NCBI GenBank assembly: GCA_964512045.1
Contig: CAZEJK010000015.1
Location: forward strand, 1 to 42,155
Length of the DNA stretch: 42,155 bases
Direction of reading: 5' to 3'
Source of the DNA: CAZEJK01 sp964512045
GTDB taxonomy: Bacteria; Acidobacteriota; Thermoanaerobaculia; Thermoanaerobaculales; Sulfomarinibacteraceae
Position numbers and translations under genes: made by a program. The notes beneath the pieces were generated by a model. It saw only the letters and a program-made list of their open reading frames with translations, was not told where the DNA came from and ran no database searches. Of the stretch, positions 25,605 through 33,050 are shown piece by piece. Numbering within the stretch: the stretch's first letter is position 1; each line of letters starts with the position of its first letter.

Positions 25605-25817
25605 GTGATCGCGGAGAGAACGGACCGACACACCTCAGAGGAGTACAGCGCGGCTCGCGTGGTGATCCTCGACCTCGGTCCAGAAGCCCGTATCGTGAGA
25701 GTCCGGCTACCGTATGACGCTGCTGTCGGCACCTGCTTCGAGCACGACGGCACCCGCTGGGCCATCACCGCCCTGAGAACGCACCGCAAGGTCTTCATCG
25801 CAGAACCGCTCCATTGA
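25605..25817 (+). CDS. Small conserved-looking protein, unknown function
   Basis: This 70-residue product starts at GTG 25605, with AGGAGG six bases upstream; an ATG at 25599 overlaps that site and is less likely. Codon use matches the neighbours. The sequence has a beta-strand pattern (AARVVILDLGPEARIVRVRL, then GTCFEHDGTRWAITALRTHR, then KVFIAEPL) suggesting a small beta-barrel or SH3-like fold. No membrane segment, signal peptide or enzyme motif is present. It may be driven by the sigma-54-like site upstream. I do not recognise a named family. Confidence 0.6.
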   Translation: MIAERTDRHTSEEYSAARVVILDLGPEARIVRVRLPYDAAVGTCFEHDGTRWAITALRTHRKVFIAEPLH

Positions 25818-25985
25818 CGCGACCGCGGCTGCCACCAGACCGTACCTCCGAGGGTCCCGGTCGCACGGCCGCGGAGCAGTTGGCCACTCGCCGTCGGCGA
25901 TGAGCTCGCCCGAGCGAGAGACTTCGCATCGAGTGCCAAACCACTTCACCAGCATCTGCCCGCGAAGAACTTTTCCCCCACACAT
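25707..25985 (-). CDS. Possible small ORF overlapping the 3' end of the previous gene
   Basis: A 92-residue frame starts at ATG 25985 with GGGGGAG six bases upstream. Residues 1-56 (including MLVKWFGTRCEVSRSGELIA) lie in otherwise empty sequence, while the remainder is antisense to the small plus-strand gene. The N-terminal part has plausible amino-acid composition. If real, its promoter would lie within the blaI control region, so the two would share a divergent regulator. It is the weakest CDS call in this list. Confidence 0.3.
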   Translation of the reverse strand: MCGGKVLRGQMLVKWFGTRCEVSRSGELIADGEWPTAPRPCDRDPRRYGLVAAAVASMERFCDEDLAVRSQGGDGPAGAVVLEAGADSSVIR

Positions 25986-25998
25986 CAGTATCTCCCCC

Positions 25999-26027
25999 TT
26001 GACGAACTCCGCCCTTGGTGCTATATT
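25999..26027 (+). promoter_or_regulatory. Sigma-70-type promoter of blaI
   Basis: TTGACG at 25999-26004 and TATATT at 26022-26027 are separated by exactly 17 bases, an almost ideal housekeeping promoter and an AT-rich island in this GC-rich region. The expected start point near 26034 falls inside the palindromic operator, a layout that would let a bound repressor block initiation. Confidence 0.75.
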
Positions 26028-26028
26028 T

Positions 26029-26043
26029 TTAGCATGGTGCTAA
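26029..26043 (+). promoter_or_regulatory. Palindromic operator, likely BlaI autoregulatory site
   Basis: TTAGCA-TGG-TGCTAA is a perfect 6-base inverted repeat over the predicted start of transcription. The half-site recurs on both sides: GGTGCTA at about 26018-26024, overlapping the -10 box, and AGCACC at about 26050-26055. This gives a cluster of overlapping palindromes. BlaI/MecI repressors bind short dyads at their own promoters, so autoregulation is expected; binding here is inferred. Confidence 0.65.
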
Positions 26044-26072
26044 GAAAACAGCACCATGAAAGGAGCCGCACC

Positions 26073-26456
26073 ATGGTTCGACCCGGACAGCTCAGCCGAC
26101 GCGAACGCCAGATCATGGATGTGCTGTACGAGTCCGGCGAAGCGACGGTGGCCGAGGTTCGTGAGCGGATCCCGGACCCGCCGAGCTACTCCGCCGTGCG
26201 CGCACTCCTGCGCATCCTCGAGGAGAAGGGGCACGTCAGCCACCGGGCCGATGGCGCCCGCTACATCTACGCGCCGACGGTGCCCCGGGAGGCCGCACGG
26301 GCCAGCGCTCTGGAACGGGTGGTGCAGACGTTCTTCGGTGGCTCTGCCGAGACGGCGATGGCCGCCCTCCTCGACCTCCAAGGCGAGGAGCTCGACTCGG
26401 AGGCTCTGGAGCGGATCGCCGATCAGATTGACCGCGCACGGCGGCAGGGGAGGTGA
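26073..26456 (+). CDS. blaI: BlaI/MecI/CopY family transcriptional repressor
   Basis: BlaI-type repressors bind operator dyads as dimers and are inactivated by proteolysis linked to a BlaR1/MecR1 protease. The 127-residue protein has the winged-helix domain (QLSRRERQIMDVLYESGEAT, VAEVRERI, YSAVRALLRILEEKGHVSHR, RYIYAPTVPREAA) and a C-terminal dimerisation helix region (ALERVVQTFFGGSAETAMAA). I chose ATG 26073 with AAAGGAG seven bases upstream; the frame extends up to 26034, but that point lies within the operator and at the predicted start of transcription. Its stop overlaps an in-frame GTG of the M56 gene (GTGA), so the two are translationally coupled. Confidence 0.92.
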   Translation: MVRPGQLSRRERQIMDVLYESGEATVAEVRERIPDPPSYSAVRALLRILEEKGHVSHRADGARYIYAPTVPREAARASALERVVQTFFGGSAETAMAALLDLQGEELDSEALERIADQIDRARRQGR

Positions 26457-26461
26457 CCATC

Positions 26462-28576
26462 ATGCTCTCGATCCTCGCTGAGTCTGCAACGGAAGCCACC
26501 GTCCTCGTGGGCGCCTCCCTCATGAGCCTCCTGCTGCTTCGACGGGCACCGGCACGGCTGCGATCGCTGGTGCTCGGCATCGCTCTGGCTGGAACACTGG
26601 TGCTACCAGCCGCCAGCTGGCTCCTTCCGGAGATCGCCGTGCCGGTGCCATGGCTCACGACCAACGATGCGTCGCCATCCGCCGTCCCCGCGGTCGACGT
26701 CAATCCGGCCGTGAACACGAGCTCGGCTCTCGTGGTCCCCAGGCGAACCGAGAGAGCCGAGTCGCTGCCCGCAGCACCGTCGGCAGCACGCCCGCAGCTG
26801 GCACCCAAACACATCCTGGGCGGTGTCTGGCTTCTCGGCGTCCTCGCAGTGCTCGTGCATCTCGGCGTCGGCTGGGCCCGTGCGTCCCGGCTGGTGCGCA
26901 CCTCGCGACGTGCACCTGTGAACACCGACATCGCCGAACGCTGGTCCCGATGTCAGAAGCGACTGGAGCTCCAGAAGACCCGACTCCGTCTCAGCCCGAG
27001 GCTCAGCACTCCGGCCACGTGGGGCTGGCTACGACCAGTCGTGCTGATGCCCGAAGAGGCCACCACGTGGGACCCCGATGCCATCGAGGTGGCCCTGCTG
27101 CACGAGGCCGTGCACGTGTCGCGATGCGACTGGCTGGTGCGCACGGCCGCCCGTCTCGCCTGCGCGGTCCACTGGTTCAACCCACTGATCTGGTGGGCCA
27201 CCCGACGGCTTACCATCGAGCAGGAGCACGCCTGTGACGACGCGATCGTCGCCCACGGCTCCCGCCCTTCCACCTACGCCGCCCATCTGCTCGCCATCGC
27301 GCACCGCGCCGCGCCCCGACCCGCAGCCCTCGCAGCCGCACTGGGCATGGCCAACCGATCCCAGCTCGAGGAGAGAATCATGAGCATCCTCAACGACCGT
27401 CCCTCACGTCGCGTTTCGATCACCGCCCTGGTCGTCGCCGCCGTGTGCAGTATCGCCCTGGTCCCGACGATCGCCGCCATCGCTCCCACCGCCTCCACCA
27501 CCGAGGATCTCACCGCGGCCCACACTCGCCAGGATCGATTCGCTCCGGAAGCTCCCGTCGCTCCGTCTGCCGCTCCAGATCCCGTTGCGGCGCCTGCTGA
27601 ACCCGCTCCCCACGCCGCTCCTCATCAGGCGCCCCCGGCGCCCCCAGCTCCAGCGGCCAGCCCGGAGCTCAGGGCCCTCTCGAGGAAGATCCTGGAGCTC
27701 GAGCAACGCATTGAGGAGCAGGTCGAAAGCAGCGAGTGGTCCATCGAGCTGGAACGGATCACCGAGCAGCTTGAGCCCCATCACGAACAGCTCGAGGCAC
27801 TGCACGAGCAGATCGAGCCGTACACCGAGGAGATCGAGCGGCTTGCCGAGGCAATGACCGAAGAGATGTCCGAGGCCTACGAGGTGGAGCTCACCGCGGG
27901 GCTCGAGGAGGACATCGCCCGCATGAGCGCGGAGATGGCGCGGCTCGGCGCAGAGATCGCTCGCTCCATCGAAGGTGACCTCGAGAATCTGAATGTCCGC
28001 GAGCTGCAGGACCGCCTCGACCGGCAGCATGCACAGATCACGGCTCAGTCCAGGGAGCTCCAGCGTCGTATCGAGGAGACGGTCAAGCCCAGGATGGACG
28101 CCATTCAACTGAGGAATCAGGAGCGCATCGCCGAGCTCCAGACGCGGATCACCGAGCTGACCGCCGAGATCGGGCCGACCACCCAGCACATGCATGAGCT
28201 CGAGCTCGACATGGAGCCGTTTCGCGAGCAGATGGAGAAGATGCAGAGGGAGCTGGAACCGCTGACCGATGAGATCGAGGAGCTCTCCAACCAGCTCGAA
28301 CGGGAGCTCGGCGCCGAGGTCCGCTCACGGCTCACCACGCATCTCGGCGCCATCTTGGGACCGGCAGCGCCGATCGATGAGGCGGTGGCGCGGATCCTCG
28401 ACGAGGCGCGGATCCAGCTCGACGACGACCGCGTTCGCCTTCGCGTGCGCCGCAGCGAGGTCGAGGAGATCCTCACCGATCTCCTGGCAGATGACCGGGT
28501 TGGCGCCAGCGATGCGTTCGACGCCGCTGTCGAGCAGGCCGCCCAGGCCATCCACAGGATCGAGCTACAGCTGTAA
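26462..28576 (+). CDS. M56 family (BlaR1-like) membrane metalloprotease with long coiled-coil domain
   Basis: The 704-residue protein starts with membrane helices (TEATVLVGASLMSLLLLRRA; SLVLGIALAGTLVLPAASWL), a linker, a third helix (LGGVWLLGVLAVLVHLGVGW), and the M56 zinc-protease domain with LLHEAVHVSRCDWLVRTAAR (HEXXH about 214-218) and EQEHACDDAIV carrying the third ligand. Another helix follows near 325-345. In BlaR1 a penicillin-binding sensor comes next; here there is instead a Pro/Ala-rich linker and then about 230 residues of Glu/Arg/Leu heptads (about 405-635), ending in a small helical domain. ATG 26462 has GGGGAGG upstream; GTG 26453 is an alternative start. With BlaI it should form a signal-triggered derepression circuit for an unknown signal. 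Confidence 0.9.
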   Translation: MLSILAESATEATVLVGASLMSLLLLRRAPARLRSLVLGIALAGTLVLPAASWLLPEIAVPVPWLTTNDASPSAVPAVDVNPAVNTSSALVVPRRTERAESLPAAPSAARPQLAPKHILGGVWLLGVLAVLVHLGVGWARASRLVRTSRRAPVNTDIAERWSRCQKRLELQKTRLRLSPRLSTPATWGWLRPVVLMPEEATTWDPDAIEVALLHEAVHVSRCDWLVRTAARLACAVHWFNPLIWWATRRLTIEQEHACDDAIVAHGSRPSTYAAHLLAIAHRAAPRPAALAAALGMANRSQLEERIMSILNDRPSRRVSITALVVAAVCSIALVPTIAAIAPTASTTEDLTAAHTRQDRFAPEAPVAPSAAPDPVAAPAEPAPHAAPHQAPPAPPAPAASPELRALSRKILELEQRIEEQVESSEWSIELERITEQLEPHHEQLEALHEQIEPYTEEIERLAEAMTEEMSEAYEVELTAGLEEDIARMSAEMARLGAEIARSIEGDLENLNVRELQDRLDRQHAQITAQSRELQRRIEETVKPRMDAIQLRNQERIAELQTRITELTAEIGPTTQHMHELELDMEPFREQMEKMQRELEPLTDEIEELSNQLERELGAEVRSRLTTHLGAILGPAAPIDEAVARILDEARIQLDDDRVRLRVRRSEVEEILTDLLADDRVGASDAFDAAVEQAAQAIHRIELQL

Positions 28577-28602
28577 CGTTCTCCGTCAACCCTCCCGAAA
28601 TC

Positions 28603-28635
28603 GCTTCAGCCCGGGCACTGTGCCCGGGCTGAAGC
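28603..28635 (+). terminator. Strong hairpin after the blaI-M56 operon
   Basis: A perfect 15-base inverted repeat (GCTTCAGCCCGGGCA and its complement) with a 3-base loop begins 26 bases after the M56 stop. This is the most stable simple hairpin in the window and very likely ends the operon transcript. A U-tract is absent. The remaining bases up to 28795 hold no gene. Confidence 0.75.
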
Positions 28636-28795
28636 TATGCTGTGCGTCCGCCGTGACACGGACCACAGCGGACGTACGTTCCGAGGCGACGCAGTGGCTG
28701 CCCATACGACCCGAGGAAGGAAACCCGCACCCTGCTCTGTTACCCTCCCGGATACTCGAACGGTGCGCACACCGTGTGCCCACGAAGGAGCTGTC

Positions 28796-29206
28796 ATGGA
28801 GCTGCGATCCTGGTTGCCCATCCTCGTACTGCTCGTCACGCCCGTCGTCGCCTTTGCGGATGAGACCCCAGACGCCGGTCCGGTCGATGGCGACCCGCCC
28901 TCAGGCCTCGTCGTCGTCGTCAACCCTGTAACCGGCGACCTGGTCCTCAACCCGACGCCCGAGCAGATCGGCGCGGTGCGCTCGGCGCCACGCGCTCAGC
29001 GGCTGAGCCGCTCCACCGAAGGCCTCGTGCCGTTTGCACTGTCCGGGGGCGGACGCGGGGTGTACCTGGACGGACGGTTCCAGAGCAGCCTGGTGCTCGA
29101 GGTCGGACCGGATGGCGCGATGTCGTTGCGCTGTGTTCATGAGTCGCCCGACTCGGTCCAGCTCGGTGACACACCAAGACCGCAGCCCACGGTCGCGGAC
29201 CGGTGA
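28796..29206 (+). CDS. Small secreted protein, partner of the downstream metalloprotease
   Basis: This 136-residue product has a signal peptide (LPILVLLVTPVVAFADE). The mature part has GLVVVVNPVTGDLVLNPTPE followed by QIGAVRSAPR. A second conserved-looking block is GGRGVYLDGRFQSSLVLEVG, then PDGAMSLRCVHE. From memory, small secreted proteins with a DPxTGxLxxPTPEE-type start and a GRFQ-x-LV-x-V-x-PDG end are common in Acidobacteriota next to PA-domain metalloproteases; the exact family name is uncertain. AAGGAG lies five bases before the ATG. Its stop overlaps an upstream in-frame GTG of the metalloprotease frame, and the preferred ATG there is 11 bases on, so the two are one operon. An inhibitor, chaperone or substrate role is conjecture. 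Confidence 0.75.
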   Translation: MELRSWLPILVLLVTPVVAFADETPDAGPVDGDPPSGLVVVVNPVTGDLVLNPTPEQIGAVRSAPRAQRLSRSTEGLVPFALSGGGRGVYLDGRFQSSLVLEVGPDGAMSLRCVHESPDSVQLGDTPRPQPTVADR

Positions 29207-29217
29207 GGGAGGACGCC

Positions 29218-32200
29218 ATGCGAGCACTCACATTCCTCCTCTGCCTCGCCATAGCGCTGCCCGCTGCCTCGGTCGACGTCGAGGTCCGGCTTGTTGTCGA
29301 TCCGGACCGACTCGCCGGCGCCGACTCCGAGGGACGCCTCCGACTGTACACTCCGTCGGAGTACCAGGCTGGCTCCTCCGTCTCACACTGGGACGTCTCT
29401 GCCACCCCCAACCTGCTCATGGAGCCGTCGATCAACACTGACCTGCAGTTCGGTGCGATCGACCTGACCCGCGAGCATCTCGAGGACATCGGCTGGCCGT
29501 TCGGCTCGTCCACCGTGACACTGCGTGTGCAGGACCCGCCCAACAGGGGTTTCAACCACCCGGAGCTGGGGCCCGAACGCGTGGCGGCCATGGAGCTCGT
29601 CGCCGACATCTACTCCGGCATTCTCCACAGCGACGTGGAGATCAACATCGACGTTGCCTTCTCCGACATGGAGTGTGGCGATGACGGCGCGGTCCTCGCC
29701 GGCGCGTCGGCACAGTTCCTGTTCGAAGGCTTCCAGGGCGCACCGATGGCCGACACGTGGTACCCGGGGGCACTGGCCGAGGCGCTCTCGGGCGAGAACC
29801 TGAGCCTCGAGAGCAACCCGAACGCCAACGCCGGTGACATCACCATCACCTTCAACAGCGCCATCGATGACGGCTGCCTCGGCGGTGACAGCAGCTGGAG
29901 CTACGCCACCGACGGCAGCACCCAGACAAATGGTGTCAGCTTCGTGACGGTCGCTCTGCATGAGATCGCCCACGGTCTCGGCTTCGCCACCTTCGCGAAC
30001 TCTCGTTTCGGCCAGCTGTTCATGGGCACTCCCGACATCTACAACCGGTTCAGTCTCGATCTGGCCACTGGTCTGCATTGGGACGAGATGACCACCGAGC
30101 AGCGGCGGGACTCCGCCGTCAACGGCCAGCTGGTCTGGGACGGGCCGGCCGTCACCGCCCGCGCGCCGGAGGTGCTCGGCGGGACACCGATCCTCGAGGT
30201 CGCTGCCCCAGACGCGATCTCCGGCGTGATCGACGTACAGCCCGCAGCGTTCGGTCCACCGCTCAACGAGACCGCCCTGACAGGCCAGCTGGCGGTGATC
30301 GATGACGGCTCCGCGCAGCCGACCCTCGGCTGTGAGCCGGCGATCAACCCGGCCGAGCTCGCCGGCAGGATCGCCCTGATCGACCGCGGTGAATGCGTCT
30401 TCGTGCAGAAGGTGTCCAACGCTCAGGATGCCGGCGCCATCGCGGTGATCATCGTCAACAACATCGCCGGCCCCACACCGATCCTGGGCGGCTCGGACCC
30501 TGCCATTACAATCCCCGCCGTCGGAATCACGCTGGAGGACGGGCAGCTGCTGCGCGACGTCCTCAGCGCCGATGAGATCCTCGATGCGGCGTTCATCGTC
30601 GGACCCAACGAGCCGGCGATCGGCGAACCGGTGCAGTTCACGGACACATCGACTGGAGAGCCCTCCCAGTGGACGTGGACGTTCGGCGACGGCACAACCT
30701 CCGACGAGGCCAGCCCAACTCACGTCTACGAGCTGCCCGGCACCTATCTGGTCACTCTCGAGGTCAGCGACGGGACCTTCACCAGCAGCTCCTCCACCGA
30801 GGTCGTCATCGGCATTGGCGAGCCCGACACCACCATTCCGGCCGTGGCAAGGCTGTCCGGCAGCGGTGGAGCGTTCTTCACCTCCCGGCTCGAGCTGTTC
30901 AACCCGACCGGCCAACCGGCAGACCTGGTCGCGGTGTACACGCCGCGCGGAGCGGCACGCACGCAGCAGGAGATCGCAACCGTGTCGCTGCAACCGCTGC
31001 AGATGCTGACGGTCGACGATCCAGTGCAGAGCTGGTTCGGGCTCGGTGAGGGCGTTGGCAGCCTCCAGATCCGTGGCCTCGGCGAGGCAGCCGGAAGGAT
31101 CCTGGCGCAGAGCGTGGTCTCCGCGCGCAACCCGGACGGCACCGAGTTCGGTCAGCTGTTCCCCGCCTCACCGACCGCAGCCGCCATCGATGCCGGCGAG
31201 GACGCCTGGCTGGCAACCACCGCTGACGGCGCGCGCAACCGGATCAACGTGGGCGTCATGGCGCTGCTCGACGGCACAGTCGTCGAGGTGGTCCCGGTGG
31301 ATCCCGTCGGGACCGAGCTCGCACCGGCCGAGACCGGGCAGCTCGACGCGGGCGCCAGCGACCAGCTCAACGATGTGGCAGGTCTGTTCGACATCGGCGA
31401 CCGTGCCGGCTTCCTGATCGAGGTCCGGGTGCTGACCGGCAGCGCCCTCGTCTACGGCAGCGTTCTCGACGGCAAGGGTGCCGTCTCCGGTACCAGCGAC
31501 CCGACCACGGTGCTGCCGGTCATGGCAGGCGCCGACCGGGTCACGCTGCTCGAGATCGGTGCGATCCAGGGCACCAACGAGTTCCTCGGCTCTGCCACGA
31601 TCTCCAATCTCGGTCCGACCACGGCGGCAATTACCGCCGAGCTCCACCTCCGCGACGCCTCTGGCCCGGTGGACACCGCCTCCTTCTCACTCGCGGCCGG
31701 TGCAACCCGGGCGTTCACCGACATCGTCGGCGAGCTTTTTGGTCGCTCGGAGGTGGGCACCGTCGTCCTGACCGCTGAGGACGGCGCGATCTCGGCCACC
31801 GGCAGAGAGTTCGCCGTCTACCGCGACGGCGCCGGGCAGATCAACGGCACCGCGGGTCAGCTCATGCGGGGGCTGACGGCCATCGATCTGCTGCAGCCAT
31901 CCCTGCCATACCAGCTACTCGGCCTGGTGGACCGCGACACCGCCTCAGGCCGCGAGCGCAGTCACCTGTCCGTCTTCAACCCCTCCGATGAGGAGGTCGA
32001 GGTGACGCTCGGCCGTTGGGACGGCGCCTCCGGCGCCTTCGAGGCGGATCTGACTCGCACCGTACGACCCGGAGAGCTGGTCCGGATCAACAACGTGCTG
32101 CTCGCGATCGATCCGGATCTCGGGCGGCCTGCGAAACGCGTGGAGGTGGTGGTCTCCGGGCCGGTCCACCTGGCGGCGTTCCGCGTCAACGCCAACGGCG

Positions 32201-32274
32201 ACCCGGTGACGATCGAGCCGCTGCTCGTCTCCGGCGGAGCCACAACGCAACGGGCCGCAGCGGTCGATCGGTAG
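29218..32274 (+). CDS. Secreted leishmanolysin-like metalloprotease with PA, PKD and beta-module domains (permuted catalytic segments)
   Basis: The 1018-residue protein has a signal peptide (RALTFLLCLAIALPAAS). Residues about 35-95 hold SVSHWDVSATPNLLMEPSIN and DLTREHLEDIGW, which is the third-His (SHW, His57), Met-turn (LLMEP) and closing-helix segment of M8-like metzincins. The first zinc-binding motif, ALHEIAHGLGFATF, comes later (His248, Glu249, His252), followed by a protease-associated (PA) domain (about 335-455; GRIALIDRGECVFVQKVSNA, QDAGAIAVIIVNN). A PKD domain (about 470-530; WTWTFGDGTTSDEASPTHVY) is next, then the beta-rich module seen in the two smaller secreted proteins (TIPAVARLSGSGGAFFTSRL) and about two further similar blocks. 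In relatives I remember, the SHW/Met-turn segment follows the PA domain. ATG 29218 has GGAGG upstream. Confidence 0.85.
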   Translation: MRALTFLLCLAIALPAASVDVEVRLVVDPDRLAGADSEGRLRLYTPSEYQAGSSVSHWDVSATPNLLMEPSINTDLQFGAIDLTREHLEDIGWPFGSSTVTLRVQDPPNRGFNHPELGPERVAAMELVADIYSGILHSDVEINIDVAFSDMECGDDGAVLAGASAQFLFEGFQGAPMADTWYPGALAEALSGENLSLESNPNANAGDITITFNSAIDDGCLGGDSSWSYATDGSTQTNGVSFVTVALHEIAHGLGFATFANSRFGQLFMGTPDIYNRFSLDLATGLHWDEMTTEQRRDSAVNGQLVWDGPAVTARAPEVLGGTPILEVAAPDAISGVIDVQPAAFGPPLNETALTGQLAVIDDGSAQPTLGCEPAINPAELAGRIALIDRGECVFVQKVSNAQDAGAIAVIIVNNIAGPTPILGGSDPAITIPAVGITLEDGQLLRDVLSADEILDAAFIVGPNEPAIGEPVQFTDTSTGEPSQWTWTFGDGTTSDEASPTHVYELPGTYLVTLEVSDGTFTSSSSTEVVIGIGEPDTTIPAVARLSGSGGAFFTSRLELFNPTGQPADLVAVYTPRGAARTQQEIATVSLQPLQMLTVDDPVQSWFGLGEGVGSLQIRGLGEAAGRILAQSVVSARNPDGTEFGQLFPASPTAAAIDAGEDAWLATTADGARNRINVGVMALLDGTVVEVVPVDPVGTELAPAETGQLDAGASDQLNDVAGLFDIGDRAGFLIEVRVLTGSALVYGSVLDGKGAVSGTSDPTTVLPVMAGADRVTLLEIGAIQGTNEFLGSATISNLGPTTAAITAELHLRDASGPVDTASFSLAAGATRAFTDIVGELFGRSEVGTVVLTAEDGAISATGREFAVYRDGAGQINGTAGQLMRGLTAIDLLQPSLPYQLLGLVDRDTASGRERSHLSVFNPSDEEVEVTLGRWDGASGAFEADLTRTVRPGELVRINNVLLAIDPDLGRPAKRVEVVVSGPVHLAAFRVNANGDPVTIEPLLVSGGATTQRAAAVDR

Positions 32275-32318
32275 CGCCGGAGGAAGCTCTCGAGTGCAGA
32301 AGACGCGGGCGGTGCTCC

Positions 32319-32418
32319 NNNNNNNNNNNNNNNNNNNNNNNNNNNNNNNNNNNNNNNNNNNNNNNNNNNNNNNNNNNNNNNNNNNNNNNNNNNNNNNNNN
32401 NNNNNNNNNNNNNNNNNN
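32319..32418. other. Assembly gap of 100 N
   Basis: Exactly 100 undetermined bases join two contigs. The true distance is unknown. It lies 44 bases after the metalloprotease stop and directly abuts the stop codon of the lipocalin gene, so linkage across it rests on scaffolding only, and genes may be missing. Confidence 0.98.
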
Positions 32419-32994
32419 CTATGGAGCGCGGTCGTGGGAGACCATGATGAGCTCGTCGGTGGGGAAGCCGAGCTCGGCTGCACGGTCGATCAGACGCTCG
32501 ACGACGGCCTCGTCCAGCTCGGGGCTCCGCGCGAGGATCCACAGATAGCTGCGGTTCGGCCCGCACACAAGGGCGTGCGCGTAGTCGTCCCTATCCAGGG
32601 CGATGATGTTGTACCCCCCGTAGAACGGTCCGAAGAACGAGACCTTGAGCCGACCGTCAGTGGGATCGCCCACCGGCTTGGCCCGGCCGCGCGCCTCACT
32701 CCACTCGCCCTTCTCCACGTCCCAACCCCGGTTGACGACATCGATGACGCCCGAGCCCTCGGATCGCCAGCTGTAGGTGGCCGTCACATCGCTCAGCCCC
32801 CGCTCGAACGAGTGATCGAGCCGTGCGATCTCATACCACCGGCCGAGGTACCGCTCGAGGTCCACCCCGGACACCGCCTCGACACCGTCCGGTGTACCGA
32901 TGCACCCGGTCAGCAGCAGCACGGCGCCCCATGCTGCACCGAGCAACGACGCCGGCCGGCGTCCCCCGTGTCGTTCCCTGTCATCGTCTCTCAC
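32419..32994 (-). CDS. blc: Lipocalin family lipoprotein (Blc-like)
   Basis: Bacterial lipocalins are outer-membrane lipoproteins that bind lipids. The 191-residue product has a lipoprotein signal with lipobox LLTGC. The lipocalin G-x-W motif follows: YLGRWYEIARLDHSFERGL. Typical strands come next: VTATYSWRSEG, GRAKPVGDPTDGRLKVSFFG, FYGGYNIIALDRDDYAHALV and CGPNRSYLWILARSPELDE, matching Blc proteins closely. The start is GTG at 32994 with GAGGAG five bases upstream. An ATG-less longer frame begins at 33054 but overlaps the end of the sufB-like gene. The stop TAG is at the very edge of the assembly gap and appears complete. Confidence 0.9.
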   Translation of the reverse strand: MRDDDRERHGGRRPASLLGAAWGAVLLLTGCIGTPDGVEAVSGVDLERYLGRWYEIARLDHSFERGLSDVTATYSWRSEGSGVIDVVNRGWDVEKGEWSEARGRAKPVGDPTDGRLKVSFFGPFYGGYNIIALDRDDYAHALVCGPNRSYLWILARSPELDEAVVERLIDRAAELGFPTDELIMVSHDRAP

Positions 32995-33050
32995 ATCGGC
33001 TCCTCTTGGCAGACAACGCACGGACGCGGCCGAAGCTGCCCGCCCCCGGC

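Noticed and set aside
29383..30993. A 536-codon minus-strand frame inside the metalloprotease gene
   Set aside because: Antisense shadow; the plus strand has protease, PA and PKD motifs in one frame.
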